Of a stretch of DNA of 5,748 nucleotides, positions 1-5,742 are shown one piece after another. The notes below the pieces were generated by a model. The model made no database searches. It was not told the DNA's origin and saw nothing but the letters and a program-made list of their open reading frames with translations. The stretch comes from Oscillospiraceae bacterium. GTDB taxonomy: Bacteria; Bacillota; Clostridia; Oscillospirales; Oscillospiraceae. Positions within the stretch are counted from its first letter, which is position 1; each line of letters opens with the position of its first letter. The stretch is taken from NCBI GenBank assembly GCA_031280325.1, contig JAITGW010000087.1, positions 1 to 5,748 of the forward strand, read 5' to 3'. Both the position numbers and the translations under genes were made by a program.

Positions 1-909
1 ACGCTGCGGCGACATGCCGGAATCGTCACACAGACGATGGATCACGGGAAGCAGCGACTCGCGCACGACGGAGAAGCGGAGCTTTTCGACTCCGCCGGGC
101 TTCTGCTGCTCCACAATGCGGTTGATAACGTCCGCGCCGAAGCGGATTTGACCGTTCCCGGTTGAGCCTTTGTTGATTATCCGTCCCGTTTCAAGATCAA
201 CAAGCAGCGCAGAGATCGTTGTTGTGCCGATGTCGATCGCAAGACCGCACATTGGAGACGGGTCATCATATGTCGTAAGGTCAAGAATGCGGATTTTGCC
301 CCTGCCGTTGTCCATAAGCATACAGCGAACGCGCCAGCCGTTCTCCCGCAGCATATCCGGCAGTTTGTTGAGCAGGGAATAGCGGATAGAGACGTTCAGC
401 GCGCCCGTTGCAGAGAACACGGCTCGGCTCAGACGCTCGTTATCGGGCATTGTGTCCGACAGCGTTGGCGGCGAAAGCTCAAGCTGAATTGAGAAAAAAC
501 CGCTGTTTTTTTTGAGTCCGGCGCTTTTCATGTTGTCCTGAATTTCGTTGAAAATGCGCATTTCCAGCGGCGAGGACATATCCGTCACCCGCAGGCGGGA
601 TTTGAACGCAGAGGCAATGTCCGGCACGATGATCTTCGCGGGACCGGACACCTTGGAGTTGCACGCGAGCCGCCAGCCGCCGAAGTATTCATAGTCGTTG
701 ATGTGGCGCGTGATTGCGGAGAAAACCTCGCCTTCGGAAAGGCGGATGCGGCATTTGCCGCACGAGCCGTTGCCGGAGCAGGGCGCGTCAATCGCGACAT
801 TCGCCTTTTTTGCAAGGTCAAGGATGTTTTCGCCGTGGGCGGCGGAGATGGTTGCGTTCTCGCCGCCCTCGACAATAAAGGTGATATCATACGTTCCTCT
901 TCCGGGCAT
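1..909 (-). CDS. RACo-type ASKHA-domain [2Fe-2S] activator of corrinoid protein (partial, C-terminus outside window)
   Basis: The first 303 codons are present and the frame is open to the left edge. Residues 5-95 form a plant-type [2Fe-2S] ferredoxin domain with Cys44, Cys50, Cys53 and Cys83 (C-x5-C-x2-C-x29-C; core CSGNGSCGKC). A linker and middle region follow. Near residue 222 an ASKHA ATPase fold begins with the phosphate-1 motif DIGTTT (226-231). This order is that of RACo and related reductive activators, which use ATP to reduce inactive Co(II) corrinoid to Co(I). Family members are usually around 600 aa or more, so roughly half is missing. The ATG at 909 has GGAGGT upstream (921-926) with a slightly long 11-base spacer, and no other upstream ATG fits. 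Next to acsB, the likely client is the corrinoid iron-sulfur protein AcsCD; this is inferred. A related activator serving an O-demethylase corrinoid protein is the alternative. An eight-A run lies in codons 132-134. Confidence 0.9.
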   Translation of the reverse strand, partial: MPGRGTYDITFIVEGGENATISAAHGENILDLAKKANVAIDAPCSGNGSCGKCRIRLSEGEVFSAITRHINDYEYFGGWRLACNSKVSGPAKIIVPDIASAFKSRLRVTDMSSPLEMRIFNEIQDNMKSAGLKKNSGFFSIQLELSPPTLSDTMPDNERLSRAVFSATGALNVSIRYSLLNKLPDMLRENGWRVRCMLMDNGRGKIRILDLTTYDDPSPMCGLAIDIGTTTISALLVDLETGRIINKGSTGNGQIRFGADVINRIVEQQKPGGVEKLRFSVVRESLLPVIHRLCDDSGMSPQR

Positions 910-941
910 TTTATGACTTTACCTCCAAATTACATTAGTCA

Positions 942-968
942 CAAAACGACCGTGAAAAGGTCATTTTG
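942..968 (-). terminator. Intergenic hairpin between acsB and the RACo-like gene (possible attenuator or processing site)
   Basis: Read on the minus strand, the arms CAAAAUGACC and GGUCGUUUUG form a 10-pair stem (one G-U pair) around a seven-base loop UUUUCAC. The GACC/GGUC part is next to the loop and the A/U part is at the base, so the 3' arm ends in four U. It starts about 15 bases after the acsB stop and ends about 15 bases before the downstream ribosome binding site. The short U-run suggests at most a leaky terminator. It may instead stabilise the 3' end of acsB mRNA or set the acsB to activator expression ratio. Confidence 0.45.
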
Positions 969-982
969 CGCGGGTGCTTTTG

Positions 983-3115
983 CTACATTATATCGTCCAT
1001 GGAAAGGGCGGGATGACTCTTTGCCGTGAGAAACTCCAGCACCGCGTCCGTTTCGGTCGCGATCGTTTCGTCGCAGATCATGTCAGTAAAGCCGTCAATG
1101 CCGTACAGTTCCTTTGCGGATTTGTTAAGACGCTCCGCAACATCGTCCTTCAGCTCCTTGGGCATCCAAACGATACGCTTGAGACCGCCCTCGGCGGAGA
1201 TGAATTTCTTCGACGCGATAAAGTGCCGCCCGTGACCCATAAAGCCCGGGGTTTGCACGCCGCCGCCGGTCATACTCGCAAGCTCGCCGAACGTCATGCC
1301 GGACGGCGTGGTTCCGGCGTATTCGCGATTTACTATTATAACGCCTTTTGCCTCCGGCATAATGCCGCAGATACACTCAAAACAGCCGCAGGAGGTCATC
1401 GGACTCTCCAGCAGGGAGTAGAGCGATACGCTGTCCACCGCGCCGTGCGTGGCTTCGGCAACAGATTCGTTGACCGCCTCGTACACGCCGGTGCGCTCAT
1501 CAATAAGTCCGGTTTTCGGTATCGGCTGGTTCGGACCAGTTGGCGTAAGCTCCTTTGTCGCTTTCGCGTCGAGCCAGGAGACGGCGCCGCACAGTCCCAG
1601 CCGTTCAGGCGTGACGACGCAGGCGTGGCTTGGCGCGAAGGACTGACAGAGGATGCAGGTGTAGAACGTGTCTACGCTCTCGTCAGTCATGGAGGCAAGA
1701 CGGTCGTCCCGGGCGCGATAACGGGGCATTGCTTCGGAATTCAGCAGCGCCTCTACCTTGCCGGCGTCGGTAATCAGCGTCACCTGACATTTGTCAACAA
1801 CAGAGTCGAACTCGTCCATAATCTCATGATAGATGACCTCGCCGAGATCATGAAGGCGCAGTCCTTTTTCATACGCGTCCTTTGATATGCGTATGCGGAA
1901 CAGGTTGCGCTGACCAGTGTGCATGACGCCCTCGATATAGTTAAACCAGTGGTGGATTTTACGCTCAATAACAGGCTCGAAATCCGTCTGCATTTTCGCG
2001 CCTGTGACCTCGACAAGCGTCGCGAGCGGAAGCTCGGTAAAGTCCGCGCCGCCGTCAATATCCGCGCCGATTATGCTGATTTTATGATCGGTCACGTCAG
2101 CCGCTCCGCGCATGACGACAAGCTCGCACGTCGGATTTTTACCGGAGTAAAACTCCGCGCGGGCGTCCGCCTTTTTGATGATTTCCCCCTCGAATGCGGA
2201 GGCGAAGCCCATGCAAATATCAATGGTTTTTGCCTTGACCTTAATTCCGCGCAGTGACAGGCTGCGCGCGACCATTTCGATCGGATCGGTCACGGATTCC
2301 AGCGCGCCTGGCACCTCAAGATCGCCGAGCGCGGAGTCCGCGATAACCGGGAAGCCGAGCGCGATCGCGCCCGCCCCGGCGGATACGACAACCTCGCTAA
2401 GCGCGCCAAAGGCGTTGACAAATGCGGGAACGCGCTCCTTTGTGTAGGCGAGCAGCGCGCCGAGATCGCCGGGCGTAACCGCGCCGAAGATGAGCGCCGC
2501 GCGGATAGCCACGGTGACGACGTGCGTCACGGCGGTAACGTCGTGTCCGAGCGGGACGACGCGATAATCAAGCCCCATCTTCACGCCCTGCGCCGCGCAC
2601 TGGTCGATTACTCCGCCGACAAGGAACGTGAGAAGACCCTTCGTCTGATATTCGCGGACGACGAGCGCGACGTTTTCAGGCTTTTCAGCCTGACCGATCA
2701 CGACTGCGACGCCGGGAATGTCACCCGTGACAAGCGGCACGCCGAGAGAGCGGATGACAGGGTCGGGTACGAAGCCGATTCCGACCTCGTTTTCATAGGG
2801 TGTTGCGCCTTCCGCGAATTTGAGCGCCTCAAGCACCTCCGCGCCGACGGCGGTGGCAAGACCGGCGTTAAGCGCGTCGGAAAGCTCCGGCTTATTTGTG
2901 ATAAGGCTTTGCAGCACAGGAACGCATGGGAGAAGGTCGGCGAGCGTTTTTACCTTTACGCCGGTCGCGGCGTAGATCGTCGGCAAAAAATATGCCGTGT
3001 CGGGGAACGCGAGTCTCGCGTCCGCACCGTGCTTTTCGATTGCCATCGTAGCCGAGTCCACAGTGAGCTTTGCCACCGCGTTTGAGCCGGCATAGATGAG
3101 GTCGAACAACGTCAT
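983..3115 (-). CDS. acsB: Acetyl-CoA synthase, CODH/ACS complex ACS subunit
   Basis: AcsB condenses a methyl group from the corrinoid iron-sulfur protein, CO from CO dehydrogenase and CoA into acetyl-CoA, in the cytoplasm. At 710 aa it has the full bacterial three-domain layout: an N-terminal CODH-contacting domain (about 1-295), a middle domain (about 296-480) and the C-terminal A-cluster domain. The shorter archaeal CdhC lacks the first. The [4Fe-4S] ligands are Cys487, Cys490, Cys499 and Cys509 (C-x2-C-x8-C-x9-C). The Cys576-Gly-Cys578 motif that binds the nickel pair follows at the same spacing as in Moorella AcsB, as I recall it (ligands 506, 509, 518, 528, 595, 597; a constant offset of 19). 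Phe493 matches the Phe near the active site. The signatures CQSFAPSHACVV, GPNQPIPKTG, QTPGFMGHGR and the end HPALSMDDIM are typical. Two further cysteines (581, 583) follow the CGC motif. The ATG at 3115 is fixed by AGGAGGT eight bases upstream. No acsA gene adjoins it here. Confidence 0.98.
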   Translation of the reverse strand: MTLFDLIYAGSNAVAKLTVDSATMAIEKHGADARLAFPDTAYFLPTIYAATGVKVKTLADLLPCVPVLQSLITNKPELSDALNAGLATAVGAEVLEALKFAEGATPYENEVGIGFVPDPVIRSLGVPLVTGDIPGVAVVIGQAEKPENVALVVREYQTKGLLTFLVGGVIDQCAAQGVKMGLDYRVVPLGHDVTAVTHVVTVAIRAALIFGAVTPGDLGALLAYTKERVPAFVNAFGALSEVVVSAGAGAIALGFPVIADSALGDLEVPGALESVTDPIEMVARSLSLRGIKVKAKTIDICMGFASAFEGEIIKKADARAEFYSGKNPTCELVVMRGAADVTDHKISIIGADIDGGADFTELPLATLVEVTGAKMQTDFEPVIERKIHHWFNYIEGVMHTGQRNLFRIRISKDAYEKGLRLHDLGEVIYHEIMDEFDSVVDKCQVTLITDAGKVEALLNSEAMPRYRARDDRLASMTDESVDTFYTCILCQSFAPSHACVVTPERLGLCGAVSWLDAKATKELTPTGPNQPIPKTGLIDERTGVYEAVNESVAEATHGAVDSVSLYSLLESPMTSCGCFECICGIMPEAKGVIIVNREYAGTTPSGMTFGELASMTGGGVQTPGFMGHGRHFIASKKFISAEGGLKRIVWMPKELKDDVAERLNKSAKELYGIDGFTDMICDETIATETDAVLEFLTAKSHPALSMDDIM

Positions 3116-3123
3116 TTTACAGT

Positions 3124-3130
3124 ACCTCCT
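3124..3130 (-). promoter_or_regulatory. Ribosome binding site of acsB
   Basis: AGGAGGT on the minus strand, eight bases before the ATG at 3115. It is a near-perfect Shine-Dalgarno and fixes the start, leaving the protein 19 residues shorter at the N-terminus than Moorella AcsB. Confidence 0.85.
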
Positions 3131-3143
3131 ATTTTTATATTGA

Positions 3144-3236
3144 TTTCCGCTTGATTTTTCCGAATGATGCGGCCGTGTTTCCGCGCAGTGCGCATGGCTC
3201 TGTCAGCGGACCCCGGTTTTGGGCAAGCGGAAAAAT
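3144..3236 (-). repeat. Overlapping inverted and direct repeats in the acsB leader (possible alternative hairpins)
   Basis: On the minus strand the upstream segment AUUUUUCCGCUUG (3236-3224) is complementary to two adjacent downstream segments. CGGAAAAAU (3162-3154) gives nine perfect pairs, and CAAGCGGAAA (3153-3144) gives ten. The two pairings use overlapping parts of the upstream arm, so they cannot both form fully. The downstream segments are themselves an imperfect direct repeat, CGGAAAAATCAA and CGGAAATCAA, 13 bases apart. Another CGGAAA lies at 3183-3178. The last segment ends 13 bases before the acsB Shine-Dalgarno, so this could be an RNA switch or a set of protein-binding half-sites. 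The repeats are seen directly; function is inference. Confidence 0.45.
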
Positions 3237-3260
3237 ACATTGCGGGCAAAGGGATTACAA
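3232..3260 (-). promoter_or_regulatory. Weak candidate internal promoter for acsB
   Basis: On the minus strand TTGTAA (3260-3255), a 17-base spacer and TATTTT (3237-3232) match four of six consensus positions each. It lies in the 182-base gap after cooC, where a separate acsB promoter would be plausible. Transcripts from it would start near 3225 and lose most of the upstream arm of the leader inverted repeat. Such matches are common by chance, so confidence is low. Confidence 0.22.
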
Positions 3261-3270
3261 TGCGGTAAAG
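3236..3270 (-). repeat. Imperfect tandem repeat upstream of acsB
   Basis: Two minus-strand copies, CTTTACCGCATTGTA (3270-3256) and CTTTGCCCGCAATGTA (3251-3236), start 19 bases apart and match except for one inserted C and two substitutions. They cover the weak candidate promoter, so they could be binding sites for a transcription factor. No known operator is recognised. Confidence 0.4.
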
Positions 3271-3297
3271 CGATGACAAAATGGCGTCAGGCGCGGA

Positions 3298-4077
3298 CTA
3301 CAGCTCAAGACTTGAGAGGATTCCGCGCAGAGCGGTTTTCACCGCGGAATTTTCCGGCACGTCGGCGGATGGCATTCCGGAGGTGTCGTATTTATACACG
3401 TTTTCATCCTGCGGCAGAACGCCGATCAGTGAAAGCTCCTCTCTTTCGATTTCCTGCGCGATCCCCGGGTCAAGCACTCCGGACGGCGCGCGGTTGACAA
3501 TAAGCCCCGTCATGCCGGGGCGCAGGTTCAGGTCAATTACCATGCGCGACACTCGTCCGACCGCCTGGATTCCGCGGCGCGAGCAGTCGGATACAAGCAA
3601 CAGCAAGTCGATATGCGGGAGCGTGCCGCGCGAGATATGCTCAAGCCCGGCTTCGTTGTCCACCACTATATAATCATACGCGCCGGAATAGCGGTCGATC
3701 TGCGTTTTCAGCACGCCGTTGACATAGCAATAGCAGCCGGCGCCCTGCGTCCGCCCCATGACGAGCAGGTCATAGTCGTCCTCCTCCGTCAGCGCGTCGC
3801 CCATCATGAATTCCGCGTACTCTTGCTTTGTCATTCCGGCGGGGACAGGCTCCCCGGATTTTTCGCGCCCGACCATCGTTTCGCGTATATTGCCGAGCGT
3901 TGTGGCAATCTCCACGCCGAGAACCTCGTTGAGATTTGAGTTCGGGTCGGCGTCAACGGCGAGAACCCGTTTGCCGTTTGCCGCGAGATAGCGCACAATC
4001 ATGCCGCAAATCGTCGTTTTACCTGTGCCGCCCTTGCCGGCGACCGCGATGAGCACGGGCTGTTTTTTTCCGGTCAT
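3298..4077 (-). CDS. cooC: CooC/AcsF-type nickel-insertion ATPase for CODH/ACS
   Basis: This 259-aa protein belongs to the SIMIBI (MinD/ParA-like) P-loop ATPases that deliver nickel to CO dehydrogenase (CooC) or acetyl-CoA synthase (AcsF). The deviant Walker A GKGGTGKTT is at residues 14-22 with signature Lys15 and P-loop Lys20. The VDADPNSNL segment (41-49) is switch I-like, and VVDNEAGLEHISR (138-150) is the Walker B/switch II region. Cys115-Tyr-Cys117, in GAGCYCY, is the CxC pair that binds nickel (or zinc) across the CooC dimer. Length matches the family (about 250-260 aa). The ATG at 4077 has GGAGAG (4084-4089) upstream, which overlaps the last codons of the preceding cooT-like gene; only two bases separate the two reading frames, so they are probably translationally coupled. 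Whether the client is AcsB, CODH or both cannot be told from sequence; being directly upstream of acsB favours an AcsF role. Confidence 0.93.
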   Translation of the reverse strand: MTGKKQPVLIAVAGKGGTGKTTICGMIVRYLAANGKRVLAVDADPNSNLNEVLGVEIATTLGNIRETMVGREKSGEPVPAGMTKQEYAEFMMGDALTEEDDYDLLVMGRTQGAGCYCYVNGVLKTQIDRYSGAYDYIVVDNEAGLEHISRGTLPHIDLLLLVSDCSRRGIQAVGRVSRMVIDLNLRPGMTGLIVNRAPSGVLDPGIAQEIEREELSLIGVLPQDENVYKYDTSGMPSADVPENSAVKTALRGILSSLEL

Positions 4078-4079
4078 AG

Positions 4080-4277
4080 CTAGCTCTCCGAATCCGACTC
4101 GATGATGACGATTCCGCCGACGAGATCCACAAGCTTGAGCGAGCCGGGAACGCGTATTTCGTTTTCCATGAGGTCAAGCAGGACGACGCAGCCGCCCTCA
4201 AGCGTGAGCTGAGTCACGTTGCGGGCCATGATATGCTCCGGCGCTTTCGTGTTTTTATAAGCTGTTGAAAGACACAT
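4080..4277 (-). CDS. CooT-family small nickel-binding protein
   Basis: A 65-aa protein that begins Met-Cys, as CooT proteins do; Cys2 is the key nickel ligand in Rhodospirillum rubrum CooT. The fold can be read as a small beta-barrel: strands around VTQLTLEG (21-28), CVVLLDLM (30-37), EIRVPGSL (40-47) and GGIVIIES (54-61), with the ME-x-E-x-R-V-P-G segment typical of the family. A second cysteine is at 30. The ATG at 4277 has GGAG (4285-4288) seven bases upstream. It lies 18 bases after the His-rich gene and two bases before cooC, an arrangement that supports a role in nickel maturation of CODH/ACS. Short CooT-like proteins also occur outside CODH clusters, so the function is inferred from family and context. 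Confidence 0.8.
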   Translation of the reverse strand: MCLSTAYKNTKAPEHIMARNVTQLTLEGGCVVLLDLMENEIRVPGSLKLVDLVGGIVIIESDSES

Positions 4278-4295
4278 AGTTTTTCTCCGTTTATT

Positions 4296-4538
4296 TTAGT
4301 TGTTCATCGCCGCCACGGCGCGCTCGATATGCTCCGACGCGCACTTTGCGTCGTCAATGCTGTACCAAACCTCCTGTGCGGCGGCATTAAGCCCAAGAGA
4401 TTCCAGCAGATGCCCAAGCTCATGAAGCTCGTCCTCGTGCGAGGCGTTGTGCTTCAGCGTGAATTGCAAAAGCTTCTCCGCTTCCTCGCGCGTGTGCGCC
4501 TGAGCGTGGTCGTGTGAATGTCCGGGATGATCGTGCAT
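4296..4538 (-). CDS. Small histidine-rich protein, probable nickel chaperone/store (CooJ-like in role)
   Basis: An 80-aa protein with 11 histidines. Six lie in the first 15 residues (His2, 4, 7, 9, 11, 15; H-x-H pairs typical of Ni2+ tails). The rest (about 17-80) looks like an all-helical bundle with His30, His34, His39 and His43 along one predicted helix, plus Cys66 and His70. There is no signal peptide or membrane segment, so it is probably cytoplasmic. The start is the ATG at 4538: AGGAGG (4548-4553) sits nine bases upstream. An in-frame ATG at 4556 would put the Shine-Dalgarno inside the coding sequence. The preceding gene stops four bases before this start, so translation is probably coupled. 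I do not recognise a named family with certainty. Comparable His-rich proteins occur beside acs genes in acetogens, and R. rubrum CooJ has the reverse layout (helical first, His-rich tail last). Confidence 0.75.
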   Translation of the reverse strand: MHDHPGHSHDHAQAHTREEAEKLLQFTLKHNASHEDELHELGHLLESLGLNAAAQEVWYSIDDAKCASEHIERAVAAMNN

Positions 4539-4542
4539 TGTT

Positions 4543-5673
4543 CTATTCCTCCTCATATTTTGCGCGTGCTGTTTTCAGCGTCTTGATAATCTCAATTTTC
4601 TGCGGACAGACCATTTCGCATTTGCCGCATTCGATACAGTCGGACGCCTTGCCGCCGAAATTAGTTTCCCACATATATCCGAATTTAGCCGCGCCGGCGT
4701 TTCCGAACACGAGCTCTCGGTTCATCGCGTCAAAAATCTGCGGGATTACGATGTTTTTCGGACAGCCGGGAGTGCAGTATGAACACGCGGTACAGGGCAC
4801 GGACGGTATCGCGGCGAGAGCCTCGCGCGCTTTTTGGACGACATCACGCTCCCCCTCGGAAAGCGGCGCAAAATCCTTCATATATGACACATTATCCCGC
4901 ATCTGCGCGAGGGTTGACATGCCGGAGAGAACGGTAATAACGCCCGGCAGGCTTGCCGCAAAGCGAATCGCCCACGACGGATATGAGGCGCCGGAGCCAT
5001 AGTCGTCAAACACTTTTTTGACGCTGTCAGCGGGATTTGCGAGCATTCCGCCTTTGACGGGTTCCATAATTACAATAGGCTTACCGTGCTTGTGCCATGC
5101 GATTTCGTGACATCGGCGCGCCTGGACGCCGCCGGATTCCCAATCGGCGTAGTTTATCTGAAGCTGGACAAACTCCGTTTCCGGATGCTGCGTCAGAACG
5201 TCGTCAAGTACGTCAGCCGAGTCGTGGAACGAGAAGCCGACGTGACGGATAAGTCCGTTTTGCTTTTGCTCCTGGACAAAGTCCCAGATTTTGAACTCGT
5301 CAAACTTTTCGCGCCGTGTCGGACCGATGTTATGCAGGAGATAGAAGTCAAAATACCCGGCGCCCGTGCGGTCAAGCGACGTGAAGAACATCCCGCGCGC
5401 CTCCTCCGCGTTTTTCGCGCCGTGCCACGCGGGCAGCTTTGTGGCAAAGACGAAGCGCTCGCGCGGATAGCGGTCAACGAGAGCGGGCTTTACGGCTTTC
5501 TCCGACTCACCGGCGGAATAGCCGTATGCAGTGTCGAAATAGGTGAAACCGTTTTCGATAAAAATATCCGCCATTTCCGAAAATTGTCCGACGTCGATCG
5601 CGCCTCCCTCCAGCGTCGGAAGACGCATGAGTCCGAAGCCGAGCTTTTTAATATTCTCGCCAAGATAGTTCAT
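4543..5673 (-). CDS. Aldo/keto reductase with C-terminal two-[4Fe-4S] ferredoxin-like domain
   Basis: A 376-aa oxidoreductase. Residues 1-285 form an aldo/keto reductase TIM barrel: GFGLMRLP (12-19), then the catalytic tetrad Asp47 and Tyr52 (FDTAYGY), Lys79 (FATKLP) and His114 (YLLHNIG). MEPVKGGMLA (203-212) and the late segment ITVLSGMST (246-254) fit the cofactor-binding side. The tail has two ferredoxin-like motifs, Cys294-297-300-304 and Cys346-349-352-356, each C-x2-C-x2-C-x3-C-P. This is the iron-sulfur AKR group (COG1453-like), common in gut and anaerobic Clostridia, whose substrates are mostly unknown. The ATG at 5673 (MNYLGENIKKLG) is chosen because AAGGAGGG lies seven bases upstream; an in-frame ATG at 5742 would fall in the promoter -35. 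It is first in the operon and its last codons carry the Shine-Dalgarno of the His-rich gene. Its link to acetogenesis is unexplained. Confidence 0.93.
   Translation of the reverse strand: MNYLGENIKKLGFGLMRLPTLEGGAIDVGQFSEMADIFIENGFTYFDTAYGYSAGESEKAVKPALVDRYPRERFVFATKLPAWHGAKNAEEARGMFFTSLDRTGAGYFDFYLLHNIGPTRREKFDEFKIWDFVQEQKQNGLIRHVGFSFHDSADVLDDVLTQHPETEFVQLQINYADWESGGVQARRCHEIAWHKHGKPIVIMEPVKGGMLANPADSVKKVFDDYGSGASYPSWAIRFAASLPGVITVLSGMSTLAQMRDNVSYMKDFAPLSEGERDVVQKAREALAAIPSVPCTACSYCTPGCPKNIVIPQIFDAMNRELVFGNAGAAKFGYMWETNFGGKASDCIECGKCEMVCPQKIEIIKTLKTARAKYEEE
4548..4553 (-). promoter_or_regulatory. Ribosome binding site of the His-rich gene, inside the end of the aldo/keto reductase gene
   Basis: AGGAGG, formed by the Glu codons that end the reductase, lies nine bases before the ATG at 4538. 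It decides that start over the in-frame ATG at 4556 and indicates translational coupling. Confidence 0.75.
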
Positions 5674-5680
5674 GGCAATT

Positions 5681-5688
5681 CCCTCCTT
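5681..5688 (-). promoter_or_regulatory. Ribosome binding site of the aldo/keto reductase gene
   Basis: AAGGAGGG on the minus strand, seven bases before the ATG at 5673. It rules out the longer in-frame reading from 5742, which would add 23 residues with no family resemblance. Confidence 0.85.
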
Positions 5689-5713
5689 GGATAGTACATT
5701 TTTCCTGTTTATA

Positions 5714-5742
5714 AGAATATACCCGTTCGCGGTAAAAGTCAA
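5714..5742 (-). promoter_or_regulatory. Sigma-A-type promoter for the aldo/keto reductase-led operon
   Basis: On the minus strand, TTGACT (5742-5737; five of six matches to TTGACA), a 17-base spacer and TATTCT (5719-5714; four of six). An overlapping TATATT two bases nearer the -35 is an alternative -10. Transcription would begin about 35 bases before the ATG, leaving a short leader with the AAGGAGGG site. The flanking bases are A/T-rich in an otherwise G+C-rich window. No operator is recognised. Confidence 0.65.

Noticed and set aside
974..1885. 303-codon open frame on the + strand, antisense to acsB
   Set aside because: It lies inside the fully verified acsB frame, has low-complexity Arg/His/Gly/Val composition, no domain and no convincing ribosome binding site. 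Long antisense frames are common opposite G+C-rich genes.
2522..3085. 187-codon + strand frame opposite the acsB N-terminal region
   Set aside because: It is an Arg/Asp-rich shadow of acsB codons, with no motif and no ribosome binding site of note.
3181..3197. GCGC-AGT-GCGC palindrome in the cooC-acsB gap as a terminator
   Set aside because: The stem is only four pairs with a three-base loop and no U-tract follows, so it does not qualify as an intrinsic terminator.
3116..3297. Cobalamin or other known riboswitch, or a tRNA, in the acsB leader
   Set aside because: No B12-box, T-loop or other conserved riboswitch core could be found by eye; only the local repeats are supported.
3219..3673. 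Overlapping + strand frames crossing the cooC end and the gap
   Set aside because: They are mostly antisense to cooC, Arg-rich, and the gap part shows repeats rather than coding character.
4539..4556. Longer start (ATG at 4556) for the His-rich protein
   Set aside because: The AGGAGG site would be inside the coding region and no site precedes 4556; the ATG at 4538 has correct spacing.
5086..5694. 202-codon + strand frame opposite the aldo/keto reductase
   Set aside because: The minus-strand reductase has all catalytic and cluster residues; this frame shows no recognisable domain.
5674..5742. Longer N-terminus for the aldo/keto reductase from an ATG at 5742
   Set aside because: The 23 extra codons would span the -35/-10 and the Shine-Dalgarno, and they do not resemble the AKR N-terminus.
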